Positions 12,254-23,880 of a stretch of 64,000 nt of DNA are shown piece by piece. A program made the translations under genes and the position numbers. Origin of the DNA: Dasypus novemcinctus (taxonomy: Eukaryota > Chordata > Mammalia > Cingulata > Dasypodidae); assembly GCF_030445035.2 (NCBI RefSeq), contig NC_080682.1, positions 32,904,770 to 32,968,769 of the forward strand, given 5' to 3'. The notes below the pieces were generated by a model that was given only the letters and a program-made list of their open reading frames with translations, was not told the DNA's origin and ran no database searches. The first letter of the stretch is position 1, and every line of letters begins with the position of its first letter.

Positions 12254-13898
12254 CTATGATGCTGAATATTTGAGATCATCGTTTCTTTCTTTCCTATTTA
12301 GATATTAGTTGGTTTCTCTCTAAATACATTAGCCTCCTTTAATTAGTTTGTATTGCCTTTCAGCCATCATCTACTTGACCACAAATACTCTGAATCATTT
12401 CTAATCTGTTTTTAGAAATCTACATAGTAATTGGAAGTCATGAAATATGCATTAAACCTGTGATTTAAGTATGTGATTTCCTAAATAAATTAGTTTCTAA
12501 ATAATTCTAAATACTTATTTAGATAATTCTAAATACATAAAATTATTATAAATATTAAATCAGATGTTGACTTAAAATTTTTATTGTAGTAATTAATTTT
12601 GGCCACTATCATTGTATTCTTAAATTCTTGCAAAATTCTGATTACCCAATGCCTTTTGTTAAGGTAATATTCCCTAAAGTTTTATAAATACTTTTGGCTT
12701 ATTGTTTTCACAGACAAAGCAAATGGAAAAATAGCACTTCTGTATTTGGTCTAAAAGAAACAGAATATATTGTGATAGAATTCAGTTATTAAAAATATGT
12801 GCCTGAACATTGAAGACAATATAGAAAAAATTTTAAATCTTCAAGAAAATAGAAAAATCATCCCCATTTTTTGAGTTTTTTTTTTTTATGGTCTCCTGAC
12901 TAAACATGTATGTATATTATATTATACATATTCCTTAAAACTAATTGTTATTTTCTATTTCACTTTTGCAGCTTTTGGCTTCTACTCATCTCTAAAATAT
13001 TTGCTATAAATAAATAAATAAATAAATCTTTAAAAAAAATAAAATATGTGCTAAATCTTTAGTCATTTGAATTTGTGAGACAAATATATTCTTGGCATAT
13101 AGACGAAATAAAGGCTATCATCTTGCAATATTTTGTGACCTGAAAGTTTATAAACTAATGAGGTTATTATTTGCATGAAATAAGTTCTCTTTTATGTCTA
13201 CTTGCTTATAATATGAAACCTCACCATTTTTTGATAATACAAGCCTCAGTAGTTAGTATTCCTTTGTTTCATTTCAGTATGATTTAAAAAAAAAAAATTC
13301 CTTTCTCCTGGTATCTATAAGTTTGTTTTAGCCATAAAAAAATAATAAATCTTCAGATAAATATTTTGCTGTTTTTAAAAAAAAATAGTAAAGAAAATTT
13401 GTAAAGCTAAGAATTGATAATAAATCCAAATTTTGGGACATCTCATAAATTTTATTCAGATAGCTTGATAAAATTTCCATTAAAATTCCTTTATGTTTTC
13501 TGGAATTGCCATTTTAATTTTATCTGCTATTCAATATGTATTTAGAAATATGCTTTCTTCCTTTCCCAAATATTTTATTTATTTAAATTATATTAAATAA
13601 GTTTTTATATTAAATATATATTATTAAATATATGTTTTACATTTAAGTGATTTGTATTCTTTTAAATTATGTTAAGGTTTTCTTTATAGAATTATATATG
13701 ATTAATTTCCAAAATGGGTTTTGAATAATTCAAATATGTCCAACTGCTTTTTAATGGTTTCAATGTTTAACAACTTTTCATCAATTTGTCACTATTCATT
13801 AATTTATTCAAATAATTAAAATGTGCTAATTTTCTTGTATGTATTGAATTTCCATACAAATTTTAACTTAAATGCAATACCCATATAACTTATTTTAT
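12254..13898. other. Paralogous 3' flank of OR-A
   Basis: AT-rich noncoding DNA that aligns by eye, in the same order, with 19211-21370 downstream of OR-B (for example agtaattggaag.catgaaat at 12428 and 19373, and aatccaaattttg at 13421 and 20530). Includes an (AAAT)n run at 13008-13026. Marks this as part of a segmental duplication. Confidence 0.7.
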
Positions 13899-13899
13899 T

Positions 13900-14735
13900 T
13901 TTATTTATTTGTGTTTTTTTAATTATTTTTATTTTTTGTCTATTTTTTTAATGATACATTAAAAAAAATTTGAGGTCCTCATATACCCTCTACCTCCCCA
14001 CTCCATTCATCTCACATCAACAATACCCCCATCATCATGGGACATTCATTGCACTTGGTGAATACATTTCTGAGCACTGCTGCACCACATGGATAATGGT
14101 TTACATTATAGTTTACACTTTGCCCCGGTCTTCCCAGTGGGCCATTGTAGGACATACAGTGTCCAGCAACTGTCCCTGTAGTACCACCCAGGACAACTCC
14201 AGGTCCTGAAAATGCCCCCACATCATGTCTCTTCTTCCCTCTCCCTACTCTCAGCAGCTACTGTGGCCACTTTCTTCACATCAATTCTACATTTTCTTCC
14301 ATTACTAATCACAATATTTCCATAGTAGAATATCAGTTAAGTCCACTCTAACCCATACTCTATTTCTCCATCTTGTGGACCCTGGGATGGTTATGTCCAC
14401 TCTACCTCTATATCGAGAGATGTCTTAGATTCCATATGAATGATGGATGCAATTGTCCTGCTTGCAGTTGTAGGTACTCTTGGCAGGTGTGGCAGTTGAC
14501 CTTCTTCACCTCCCTGTTAACTAGCTGGGGTAAGTTCAATAAACCAGAGGGTAGGAGTTGCAAGGCTGTTGAGGCTCAGGGCCTGGCTAGCACATGGACA
14601 GTCGAGAGTTTCAGGTCCCCTGAGTATATACCAAACCCCAGCACCAACCACAGGTCCGGTAAAAGTAACAGGAGAGGCTTGTGAACAAAGATCATATCTC
14701 AGTCCAACTCCATCACACTCAGGAACACAAACTTC
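13900..14735 (-). mobile_element. L1 3' UTR fragment, armadillo-type, antisense
   Basis: T-rich tail on the left, then the reverse complement of the 3' end found many times in this window (the 'tttttaatg.tacattaaaa' then 'gaggtcc' start, and 'cagttaagtccactctaa' near 14333). 5' truncated near 14735. It interrupts the OR-A duplication block: sequence on both sides resembles a continuous stretch in the OR-B copy (about 21300-21440). Open frames at 14373-14751 belong to this repeat. Confidence 0.85.
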
Positions 14736-15340
14736 AAAATGTTTGCTCTGAACTCTATTTTGTCTAGAATATATATTGCATTCCTTTTTCATTTGTTTGC
14801 AATTAGAGACGTCTTTGCTAAACATTTAATTTTTTATTTATTTATAAACTATATATTTTAGCGAAACTATATTTTGACTAATTTCCCAACTTATATATGC
14901 ATTGTCTTTTCTTATAAGCACTGTCTAGTCATTTTTATGAATATTGCTGGCCTTACTTTTAATTATGTACATTTCTTTGATTTAGAAAATGTACCCTATT
15001 TGTTGATATTGACAATGATGGCCAATAGATTCTCTAATTTTTCAGACAATAGTAAATTCAGGGTAAGTTTATGTATTAATTTAAAAGAGACTATCTATCA
15101 TCAAATATTTTCAAATGTATTTGTGATATTCTGAAATAAATGTAATAATAAAACTTTGAAAATTTGAATACTATTTGCATGGTCTCTCATTTTTATATAT
15201 ACCGTTTCATATCACAGTTTAACGGATTTTAGGTAATATTTAATCTGAAGTGATTTTTAAGATAAAGTCTTTTTGCTCATGGTGGTTTGTCAAAATTATG
15301 CATATTGTAAAAGTTGACCTCTTTAAATGATGTTAAATTT
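14736..15340. other. Intergenic, possibly continuation of the OR-A duplication block
   Basis: AT-rich. The beginning (about 14745-14810) weakly resembles 21385-21450. No gene seen; the 86-codon frame at 14874-15134 has no motif. Confidence 0.4.
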
Positions 15341-15351
15341 AAAAAGACTGG

Positions 15352-15555
15352 CATAGGGAGTGGGTGTGAGCACCTGCCATCCAAAACGGAGGTCCAGGTT
15401 CGATTCCAAGTGTCTCTTGAAAGAACCAAACAACAAGCCAAATAAATGAAAAAAAAACAACCCAAGGAAGCCAATATGGTTCAGTGGTTGAACAGCAGCT
15501 TTTCCCGTATGTGATGTCCAGATTTCAGCATCCGGTACCTGAGGGGGGGAAAAAA
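15352..15555 (+). mobile_element. tRNA-derived SINE, dimer-like
   Basis: Two tRNA-like units lie in tandem. The first (15352-15440) has a B-box like GGTTCGATTCC at 15398-15408; the second starts near 15472 (atggttcagtggttgaac, A-box like) and has a decayed B-box. A G-run and poly(A) tail follow. The element is bracketed by an exact 11-bp target-site duplication AAAAAGACTGG at 15341-15351 and 15556-15566, showing L1-type insertion. These are not functional tRNA genes. Confidence 0.85.
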
Positions 15556-15566
15556 AAAAAGACTGG

Positions 15567-16069
15567 ATTAGAGTATGGCAAAATATGAACAGTAGTTTTC
15601 ACTTGCAAATGATTGGTGTTCAATAATAATGGTTAAAATTGATTATATTTACTGTGCACATATGGAGTTCCAGCCGATATTCACAGGGCTTTAGGTATAT
15701 GATTGAAATAGTTTATCTTCACAAGATATCTCTTACATTGTTCTTTAAATGTCTAAAATTTAATCTAAGGTAATGGAAAGCCATTTGAAGTCATTCTCCT
15801 AGTGGTTCAGCAAAAACTTAAGAGTACTCCTCTAATTTTCTCTATGTTGTACTTCTTACATCCTGCCCATCAGGATATCATATTTATTCTACATACAGAA
15901 TGTGTTTGGAGTGTGATTAATTCTCAACGTCTTCTCTGCTAACACCCTGGGCAAAACACCCATTATCTGAGGTTTTAAATTATACCCCAAACCTAGATTT
16001 TCTCCATGTTTTTGGCCTTATATCCCCTGCATCTATCTTAATGTAAGACCAGAGTAAATTACCATTAAA
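15567..16069. other. Intergenic, nothing recognised
   Basis: No gene or clear repeat seen. Confidence 0.5.
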
Positions 16070-16400
16070 AATTGTTAAATCATGTCACTTGCCTTCACAA
16101 AATCTACAAAACTTCCTATCACACTAAGGGTAAAATCAGAATATTATAAGAGCCTCCAGACACAACATAATCTTGCCCCTTTTCTTTACTTCTATGTAAG
16201 CATCCTTTATATTTGTAACTCTCATGCTCACTTTGGAATGGCCACCCCGAATTCCTCATGCTACCTTATATATATTATACCTGATGTTTCCTGGACTCTT
16301 TCCATTTTTTTCTTCATCCTGAAATTCCCTTTGTACAGATAATTGTATGGATCTTTTCTCATTTTCTTTCTCATAAGACTACCACTTACCATGCTTTTTT
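16070..16400 (+). mobile_element. L2 (LINE-2) 3' fragment
   Basis: Phrase order follows the L2 3' region (catgtcactt, then agggtaaaatc, then a weakly matching proline-rich stretch, then ttcctggactctttcca). Ancient and diverged. The 86-codon frame at 16082-16342 is a chance frame in it. Confidence 0.6.
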
Positions 16401-16664
16401 TTTCCTCAGAAAGAATGTTTATTTTCAAATTATTTCAAATGACAGATAAAAGCTATTTTCCCTTTTAACTGCCCACCTCTTTTGTGCTATCATTTTACAA
16501 AGTATTCGATAGAATGTCCCCTTCTATTAACAAATAATATTTATTTATTTGTTAATTACTTATTAAAAAATAATAAATTGACGGCTGAATGATGTGGATT
16601 TTCTGAATCCCCCACACTGTTCCCACAAATAAATTTATTTTTAAACTGAACATTTAACTTTCGA

Positions 16665-18443
16665 TATATATATATATATATATAATAGAAGTTGTGAACT
16701 TACAAAAAATCATACATATGTGCAAAATTCCCATAAAACACTCTCAACAAAACACCTCACCATTGTGGAACATTTATTACAGATTATGAGATAGTATTAT
16801 CAGATTATTGCCACTAACTATGGTCCATAGTGTACATTTGGCATATTTTTCCCATACTCTCCTATTATTAATGCAGTACATCTTTGGCATTGATGAAAGA
16901 ATATTCCAGTATTGCTGTTAAATATAGTCCATAGGTTACAATAATTGTATTTTTCCCATGCTTTTCCATATTCTTACCATCCTTCTTTAGTAACGTACTT
17001 CCATTCTAATTCATAGAAAGACATTCTTTCATTTGTACCATCAACAACAGTTTTCATCCACCTCTGGGTTCATTGTGTTATTCAGTCCCTAAACTACACT
17101 CTAGCTTTCTTTCAGTTGACATTTACAGCCCTAGTTACCCTTGTCAACCACAATCCCCTTTGTGAACCAGCTACATTATTTTGACTCACTATGTGTTACC
17201 ATCAACTCTATCAATTTCCGTACTTTTACAGTCAAATTAATTAAAACTTCTACATAAGCTAAGTATCAATACACCTTCTCAGCCCTCCTTTTATTTCCTA
17301 ATAACCTATACTCTAGGTTTTAACTACCTGTTTTTATTTGTATTTAGTTCATGTTTCTGAGCCCAGGCAATATTTGTCGTTTTGTGTCTGGCTTATTTCA
17401 CTTAACATATTGTGATTGAGATTCATCAATGTAATCATATTTGTCCCAATTTCATTTTTTCTTATTGCAGCATAGTATCCCATCATATGTATATACCACA
17501 TTTTAATTATCCATTCATTGAGTAATGGACAATTGGGGTGTTTCCATCATTTGGCAATTGTGAATAACACCATTATGAAATTGGTGTGCAAATGTCTCTT
17601 TGCATCACAGTTTTCAGTTCTTCTGGATATATTTCTAGCAAAGGATTTGCTGGATCATATGGCAGTTCTATATTTAGCTTCCTGACGACCTGCAACTCTG
17701 TTACCACAGAGGTTACACCATTTTATGTCCCCACAAACAGTAAGAGAGTGTTCCTACTTCTCCATAATCTCTCCAGCTGTTATTGTTTTGTTTTGTTTTG
17801 TTTTAATAATGACTCTCCTATGAGGTGTAAGATGATATCTCACTGTCATTTTGATATGCATTTTCCTAATAGCTAGTTATATTGAATATTTTGTTATGTG
17901 CTTGTGACCATTTATATTTCCTCTTTGGAGAAGTGTCTATTTAAGTCCTTTGTCATTTTTAAATTGGATTAATTGTTCTTTTATTCTTGAGTTGTATGAT
18001 CTCTTTATGTAGAATGGAAATCAAACCCTTATCAGATATGTGGTTTCCAAATATATTCTCCCATTGAGTGAGCTGCCTTTCACTTTCTTGATGAATTCCT
18101 TTGAATCACAAAAGCATTTAAATTGGAGGAGGTCCCATTTATCCATGTTTTCTTTCATTGCTAGTGCTTTTTTTCAGTGTAAGGTATAAGAACCCACCAC
18201 ACAGCTCTAGGTAGGTTTTGAAGGTGTTTTCCTACATTTTCTTCTAGGACCTTTGTGGTTCTACCTTCTATATTTTAGTATTTGATCCATTTTGAGTTCA
18301 TTTTTAAATAAGGATTGAAAGGTCCCTCTTCCTTTCTTTTGGCTATGGATATCTTATTCGCTAAGCAAAATTTGATGAATAGACTATTCTGAGATAGCAG
18401 GGTAGGTTTGAGAGCTTTGTCAAAAATCACTTGACCATAGATG
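16665..18443 (-). mobile_element. L1 3' portion, antisense, old
   Basis: Reverse complement of an L1M-type 3' UTR and the last part of ORF2: the conserved 3' UTR phrases are at 16700-17110, the 'tatcccatcatatg' stretch near 17470, and 'ttgctggatcatatgg' near 17648. A (TA)n run at 16665-16685 is at the left end, next to the 3' end. The element ends within the codons that begin OR-B's TM2, so it adjoins and probably truncated that gene. An internal (GTTTT)n lies near 17785. Confidence 0.85.
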
Positions 18444-19210
18444 TCATATATACCTTGTCTTAAGTCACCTGTCATTCCTTGATCTCAGTTACTCAAAAAA
18501 CATCATACCTAAAACCTTAGTGAACCTACAGACTTTCATCAGGTGTATTTCATTCATTGGCTGCATTACTCAGATGAATTTTTTGGACTTCTTTTGTGCC
18601 ACTGAATTTTTCTTTCTTGCTTTAGTGTTGCAATTTGCAAACCTCTTCAGTACTCAGTTTTTATGTCAATGAGACTCTACTGTGTCTTCAACACTTGGTC
18701 ATATATGATTGATTGGCTTTACTGAATCATTTGTTAGTATTCTTTACATGAACAACTCACATTTCTGCAATCCAGTGTAATCTATCACTTTTTCTATGAC
18801 TTAACATCAATTTTAGCCCTGCCCTGCGCTGACACTTGTGACACTGAAATCATAACCAAAGATTATGTTTAGATATAACACTTGTCTCCTTACAATACCT
18901 GTGTCTTTCTTGGTCCATTCTTTCTTGCATTCTGTGAATTAATTCCGCTTTAGGAAATCACAATGCCTTCTCAAAATATGCCGCACACTTCTTAGGAGTC
19001 ATTGTCTTTTAAAGGATTCCAATTTTTAAGTATTTAAAGTCAAAGAAGTCATACTTCTTGGGAAAGGACCAAGGGGCTTCTGTGTTTTATACTATGGTTA
19101 TCCCCATTATGAATCCACTATTTTATAATCTTAGGAATAAAGTGTTGAAAAATGCTCTCATTATAGTCAAGCAGAAGAGAAAGTGCTCTAGGCAATTGAA
19201 ATGGCATTAA
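18444..19210 (+). pseudogene. Olfactory receptor pseudogene OR-B
   Basis: A class II OR from TM2 to the C-terminus. Readable parts: loop 1/TM2 at 18446-18530 (HLSFLDLSY pattern), TM3 start at 18540-18620 (GCITQ pattern), then a deletion that removes the MAYDRY codons and shifts frame at about 18629. TM4 and loop 2 have stops (about 18722 and 18736). ALPCADT is readable near 18815-18840 and the C-terminus at 19080-19210 ([20 protein letters not shown]). TM1 is missing because an old L1 abuts the left end. Loss of the DRY region plus stops make it non-functional. It is the paralogue of OR-A. Subfamily not assigned. Confidence 0.88.
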
Positions 19211-20574
19211 TGCTCAACATTTAAATGCATCTTTTCTTTCTTTCTTGTTTGAGAATTTATTCTCTAAATCTGGTGGCATTCTTTAATTAGATTCAATTTC
19301 TTTTGAGTCATCTTCTACTTGATCAAATATTATCTAGAACATTTCCAAGAATATGTTTTTAGAAGTTCACATAGTAATTGGAAGCCATGAAATCTGTGTT
19401 AAACCTGTGGGTTTAAATGTATGTGTTTTAAGGGGAAATAATGTAAAACAACGGTAGCAGCAAAAACTCTGTTGTTAACCTTCAAATTTCGTCATAGATA
19501 TCACCACACATATTACAGTTTCAGTGAATTTTATTACAAAAAGCACTTTCAGAAGTCATTTACTCTGTAAAGAAGAAATATAGTACAGTTTTAAAGAGTG
19601 CTGCTTTGACTAAAAATTCCAGAGTATAGATTCTAGATCTGCCATATTTTCAGCTGTATATCCCTTTATAAGACACTAAAATTTTAAATCTAGTCTCCTC
19701 AACTGTACAAAAGAAATAATTCTAAATCCACAAAGTCTTAAAGATTAAATCAGATGATGGATAGAAATAATTTAATGCAGTACTAATAAATTTTGTCCAG
19801 GATTATCAGAATGCTTGCATATATTAAATACGCAATAGTTTTTGTGTGGAAATGTACACTGGTGTTTTATAAATGTTTTGGCTAATATTATTCACTACTA
19901 TTAAATAGCTTAGAGATAAGTAAAATATTGTGATAGAATTGTAGAGAAAAACATATGTTAAAATTGAAATAAGTTTGTAAATATTTAAATTATTAAAGAA
20001 AAATTTAAAAACCTAACCTTTTTTGAGAGTTTTACTTCATCTTCTAGAATAAATTTATGTATATGTATGAATATTTTAAATACATATATAATTTTTGGCA
20101 CTTTCTCTTGCTATTTGGCAGATTTTTCTTTTCCACTAGTCAGTATAAGCTTTGTTAATTCTCTGTTATTACACTGTTTTTATACTGTGGAGAAGAATGT
20201 TTTTTTGTTTCGTCAGCAAAATCAAGAACCTTATCTTGGAATGCTTTAAGCAATTAACTTTTGTAAATTCATTAGGTTAAATATCTGTATGCAATTTTAT
20301 ATCTTATGTGTCAACCCACTAACCATTTCAAAACCCTAACTTTTTGTGATTAATCAACAAGCTGTAGTAATCATTATTTCTTTCATTAATTTTAGTATGA
20401 TTAAAAATTCATTTCTTTTCTCTTGATTTCTATAAGTTTAAGGTCTACAAAAAGTTTGAGTTAAATGATTGGCTCATTTGTTTTAAGAAATTTAATAAAG
20501 AAGATTTGGAAAGCTAAGGATTGATCATGAATCCAAATTTTGTGACATTGCATAAATTTTAGTCACCTTGATAG
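19211..20574. other. Paralogous 3' flank of OR-B
   Basis: Noncoding and collinear with 12254-13480 downstream of OR-A. It contains a MIR at 19590-19760 and otherwise no gene. Confidence 0.65.
19590..19760 (+). repeat. MIR SINE
   Basis: The order 'gattctagatctgccat', a diverged middle, then 'ctcctcaactgtac' and 'agattaaatcagatgatg' fits the MIR sense strand. Diverged. Confidence 0.55.
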
Positions 20575-20590
20575 CTAATATTTCCTTTTA

Positions 20591-20965
20591 TTTTATTTTT
20601 ATTTTTTTAAAGATTTATTTATTTATTTAATTCCCCCCCCTCCCCTGGTTGTCTGTTCTTGGTGTCTATTTGCTGCGTCTTGTTTCTTTGTCCGCTTCTG
20701 TTGTCGTCAGCGGCATGGGAAGTGTGGGTGGCGCCATTTCTGGGCAGGCTGCTCTTTCTTTTTCACGCTGGGCGGCTCTCCTCACGGGCGCACTCCTTGC
20801 TCGTGGGGGCTACGCGGGGGACACCCTTGCGTGGCACGGCACTCCTTGCTCGCATCAGCGCTGCGCCTGGCCAGCTCCACACGGGTCAAGGAGGCCCGGG
20901 GTTTGAACCGCGGACCTCCCATATGGTAGACGGACGCCCTAACCACTGGGCCAAAGTCCGTTTCC
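20591..20965 (-). mobile_element. DAS SINE (armadillo tRNA-derived), young copy
   Basis: Read on the minus strand it starts GGGAAACGGACTTTGGCCC with a tRNA-like head (A-box about 20935-20950, B-box GGTTCAAACCC about 20903-20913), continues into the long GC-rich DAS body with many CpGs, and ends in an A-rich tail (T-rich at 20591-20640). The exact 16-bp target-site duplication CTAATATTTCCTTTTA occurs at 20575-20590 and 20966-20981. Unusually CpG-rich for this window, indicating a recent insertion. It lies inside the OR-B duplication flank and is absent from the matching place in the OR-A block (about 13480). The 85- and 107-codon frames here are repeat-borne. Confidence 0.95.
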
Positions 20966-20981
20966 CTAATATTTCCTTTTA

Positions 20982-21790
20982 AAATGCAGGTACATAATCT
21001 GAAATTGCAATTTTAATTTTTTGTACTACTCAATATATAATTGAGAAAATGTTTTCTCCCTTTTCCCATATTTGAGTATGTGTAAACATAAACAATGGTT
21101 ACTAGACATATTTTTCCTGTGAAGTTGTTATTATTTGAACTGATATTAAGGTTTTCTTTGTAGAATTATATTTGTATATCTTCATAAATGATTTTTGTGA
21201 TATTAAAATAAATTTAAAACTGTTTAAGCATTAAAATTTTAATGAATTATCACTATTCTTTATTGTTTATTTATTTATTCTAATAATTAAGGTATGTGTT
21301 ATTTTACTCTATATTCCTCTACATATATGAGAAAGTTTAACTTATGTGTAATATTCTGTATAAATTACTGTATTAGATTTAATTTTGTAATGAATTCTGT
21401 TTTGTAGAACTTATATTTACTGCAATTACTATTTCTTTTGTTAGCATTTTAAAGGATATAGCAATGCTATAAATTTAAGTATTTTTTATCTACTTAAAAC
21501 TTCTTTATTAAAAAGAAAAAAAGCAATGATATATGAGGAGACTGAGTTCCTTTAATATTGTGTTCTGCTAATCTGAAAATTTTTATATAAATTAAAGATA
21601 TATATACTGCAAAAAAAGTCTATTATTTTTATGAAAGCAAGACAAAATTCAGATATCATACAATATAAAAATTTACAAATTTGATAATTCATAAATTAAA
21701 GCTTTCGTAAGGAAAAATAAAGCATAAAAAATAAAATAAAATTTTGTTTCTATGTCTAAGAGATTTAAAATGGAGTCAGGAGGCCATTCT
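20982..21790. other. Intergenic; first part is OR-B duplication flank
   Basis: To about 21370 the sequence remains alignable to 13480-13895 downstream of OR-A; beyond that, AT-rich unique-looking sequence. No genes seen. Confidence 0.5.
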
Positions 21791-21794
21791 GGAA

Positions 21795-22145
21795 GTTACG
21801 GTTGTCTTAGTTTGCCAAAGGCTGCCAATGCAAACACCAGAAATGTGTTGGCTTTTATAAAGGGAATTTCTTTTATGTAAAATCTTTTAGTTCTGAGGTT
21901 GTGAAAATGTCCAAATCAAGGCATCATCAGAGAGGCTTTCTCACCAAAGGTCTGTTGTGTGAAACTTCCCCCACTATGTCAATACCCAATGAACATCCTA
22001 ACATATCTATATACCCTATATGCATACCCCGGAGAACTCCTTCCCACCCATGCATCCCCCATCAACGACACCCCCCATCAATGCTCCTCCCCTGCCACAG
22101 TTGAACCCCTCTCTGACACAAAACTTCTTCAAAATAAAGTCTAAT
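21795..22145 (-). mobile_element. LTR fragment, MaLR/ERVL type
   Basis: Begins TTGTCTTAGTTTGCCAAAGG, akin to the left ends of the LTRs at 1849 and 36957 and to the copy at 63720. Contains 'ggcttttataaaggga' and 'aaatcaaggcatcatcagag'. Right end is ill defined. The 67- and 61-codon frames in it are spurious. Confidence 0.6.
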
Positions 22146-23669
22146 ATATTGCCAAATTCACTTAATAGAAAAATGAAGTCATAATAATAGGTTCAAAGAT
22201 TAAAAATAGAATACATAATAATTTTTTAAAAATTAAAATAAAGTAAAAAATAAATTGGGGTATTGAAAAAATGAAAAAAATAAAAAATTGTTGATGTTTT
22301 GCCCTTCATCACTGTAATAGGTATTGCCCTATATGCACAGTGACCAGGTAATCTCTTCCATTTCTTCCTCAGTGCCTACATTCTTTCCTTTGTTTTTTAT
22401 TATGTCTTCAAAAAGTTTTAGGTCACAGTAGATTTAATCTTTTTTGTCACATATTTCCCATTTCCAATTCTTATTTAGCATTAGTATTATTCTGAAAAAG
22501 AAGTTAATAGGAAGTAGATGACTCTGTTTATATGTACACTTTAAAATCATAGCCACAATAAAGTGAATACACCCTTCAATTGAATACAGGGCTTACTCAA
22601 TAAGAGCAGGAAATAAGCAGGATTGATTTGAATTTTATCAATACTTCATAGTACTTACTTTGTACTAGGGACTGGAGAAACTAACAAAATATAGCAGGAT
22701 CTCTAGAAACCAAATATCAATTGAAAAGATGGCTAAATGAACAAATGTTTATTCTTACACATGCACATATAAGCATAAAAATTGAATGTATTCTATTTTT
22801 AGATGACACCAAGAAAAGATTACATCTTCAAGGCAAAGAAATTGGGGAAAGACTTAAAGAGGATATAATGCATGGATAGGACTTGAAAGATTCTATTGGA
22901 GTTCTGAGGCAGACAAGTTGGAAGAAAGCATTTGGAAATAGTACCTTGTGAGGTAGAATCAAGGGCATAGAGAAACTCAAAAGATGTCTTACTTGATCAA
23001 GACATCGCTAAAGAGTCCACAGATAATTACAAAATATACAGGATTTTGAAACCCCGTATTTAATATGGCAAAGTCCCAATAGGGAGTATTAAATTTATGG
23101 TTTGAAGGGGGGAAGATTTTTTTTTTCAAAAAGGTAGATATAAGACTATACTTTCATGGATCATTTCTATAGTTCATTAAAAAGGTAGATATTCTTCTTA
23201 ACTCTATGAAGTAGAAGCAATTCTGTATGTTCAGATAGAAATGGAAACATTTAAATCCTTGAAATTTGTATAATAGAATGGTTTGTAATTGGTTTTCAAC
23301 AATTGTGGTCATAAAGTGATTGAAAATGTCTTTCGAGGTAACTGTGTATTCAGAGGAAACCAAAGGAATGACTGAATTTTCAAAATAAAGACAGTATTTA
23401 CAACATAAGTCCTAGATATTTATGTTCCTGTATGCATACACAATTCTACAAATAAATGCATGCCTATGAAAATGAGTCATCTCTTATTTTTGGCATAATC
23501 TTGTTATGTATAGATTGTGTATATATGTTTTGTAGGTACTTGAGCATAGACTCAGCGGTCTTAAAGTTATCTCAGTCAAGTTGTCCGATGTCCTGAATCC
23601 TTAGTATCTATGTTACCAAGGGAGTGCCATAATTTCTGTCTGCACACTTAAGAAGATTCCAATGATAAT
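22146..23669. other. Intergenic, nothing recognised
   Basis: AT-rich. Part of 22800-22990 has a faint resemblance to an old interspersed repeat but I cannot name it. No convincing coding frame. Confidence 0.45.
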
Positions 23670-23880
23670 CAAATGCATAATGATAGTAGTTTAACACATA
23701 CTGAGCCCTTATTCTCTGCTTAACTCTCTTTTAGGTGCTTTGCATGTATTATTTCATTTAACCATTCCATCATTCCTGTGAACTAGTTACTACTCTCGCA
23801 CCATGCTATGCATGAGGAGAATGAGGCACAGATCGGTGAAGTGAATTGCATATACCCTCTCAACTGAGCTGCATAAGATC
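23670..23880 (-). repeat. MIR SINE
   Basis: Reverse complement of MIR: 'cttattctctgcttaactc', then 'gtattatttcatttaacc', then 'gaggcacagatcggtgaagtg' and 'ctgcataagat'. One of the better-preserved MIRs here. Confidence 0.8.

Noticed and set aside
15352-15555. tRNA-like A and B boxes, considered as tRNA genes
   Set aside because: Bracketed by a target-site duplication, followed by a poly(A) tail, and degenerate; this is a SINE. The DAS SINE heads at 20965, 32687 and 38193 were rejected as tRNA genes for the same reason.
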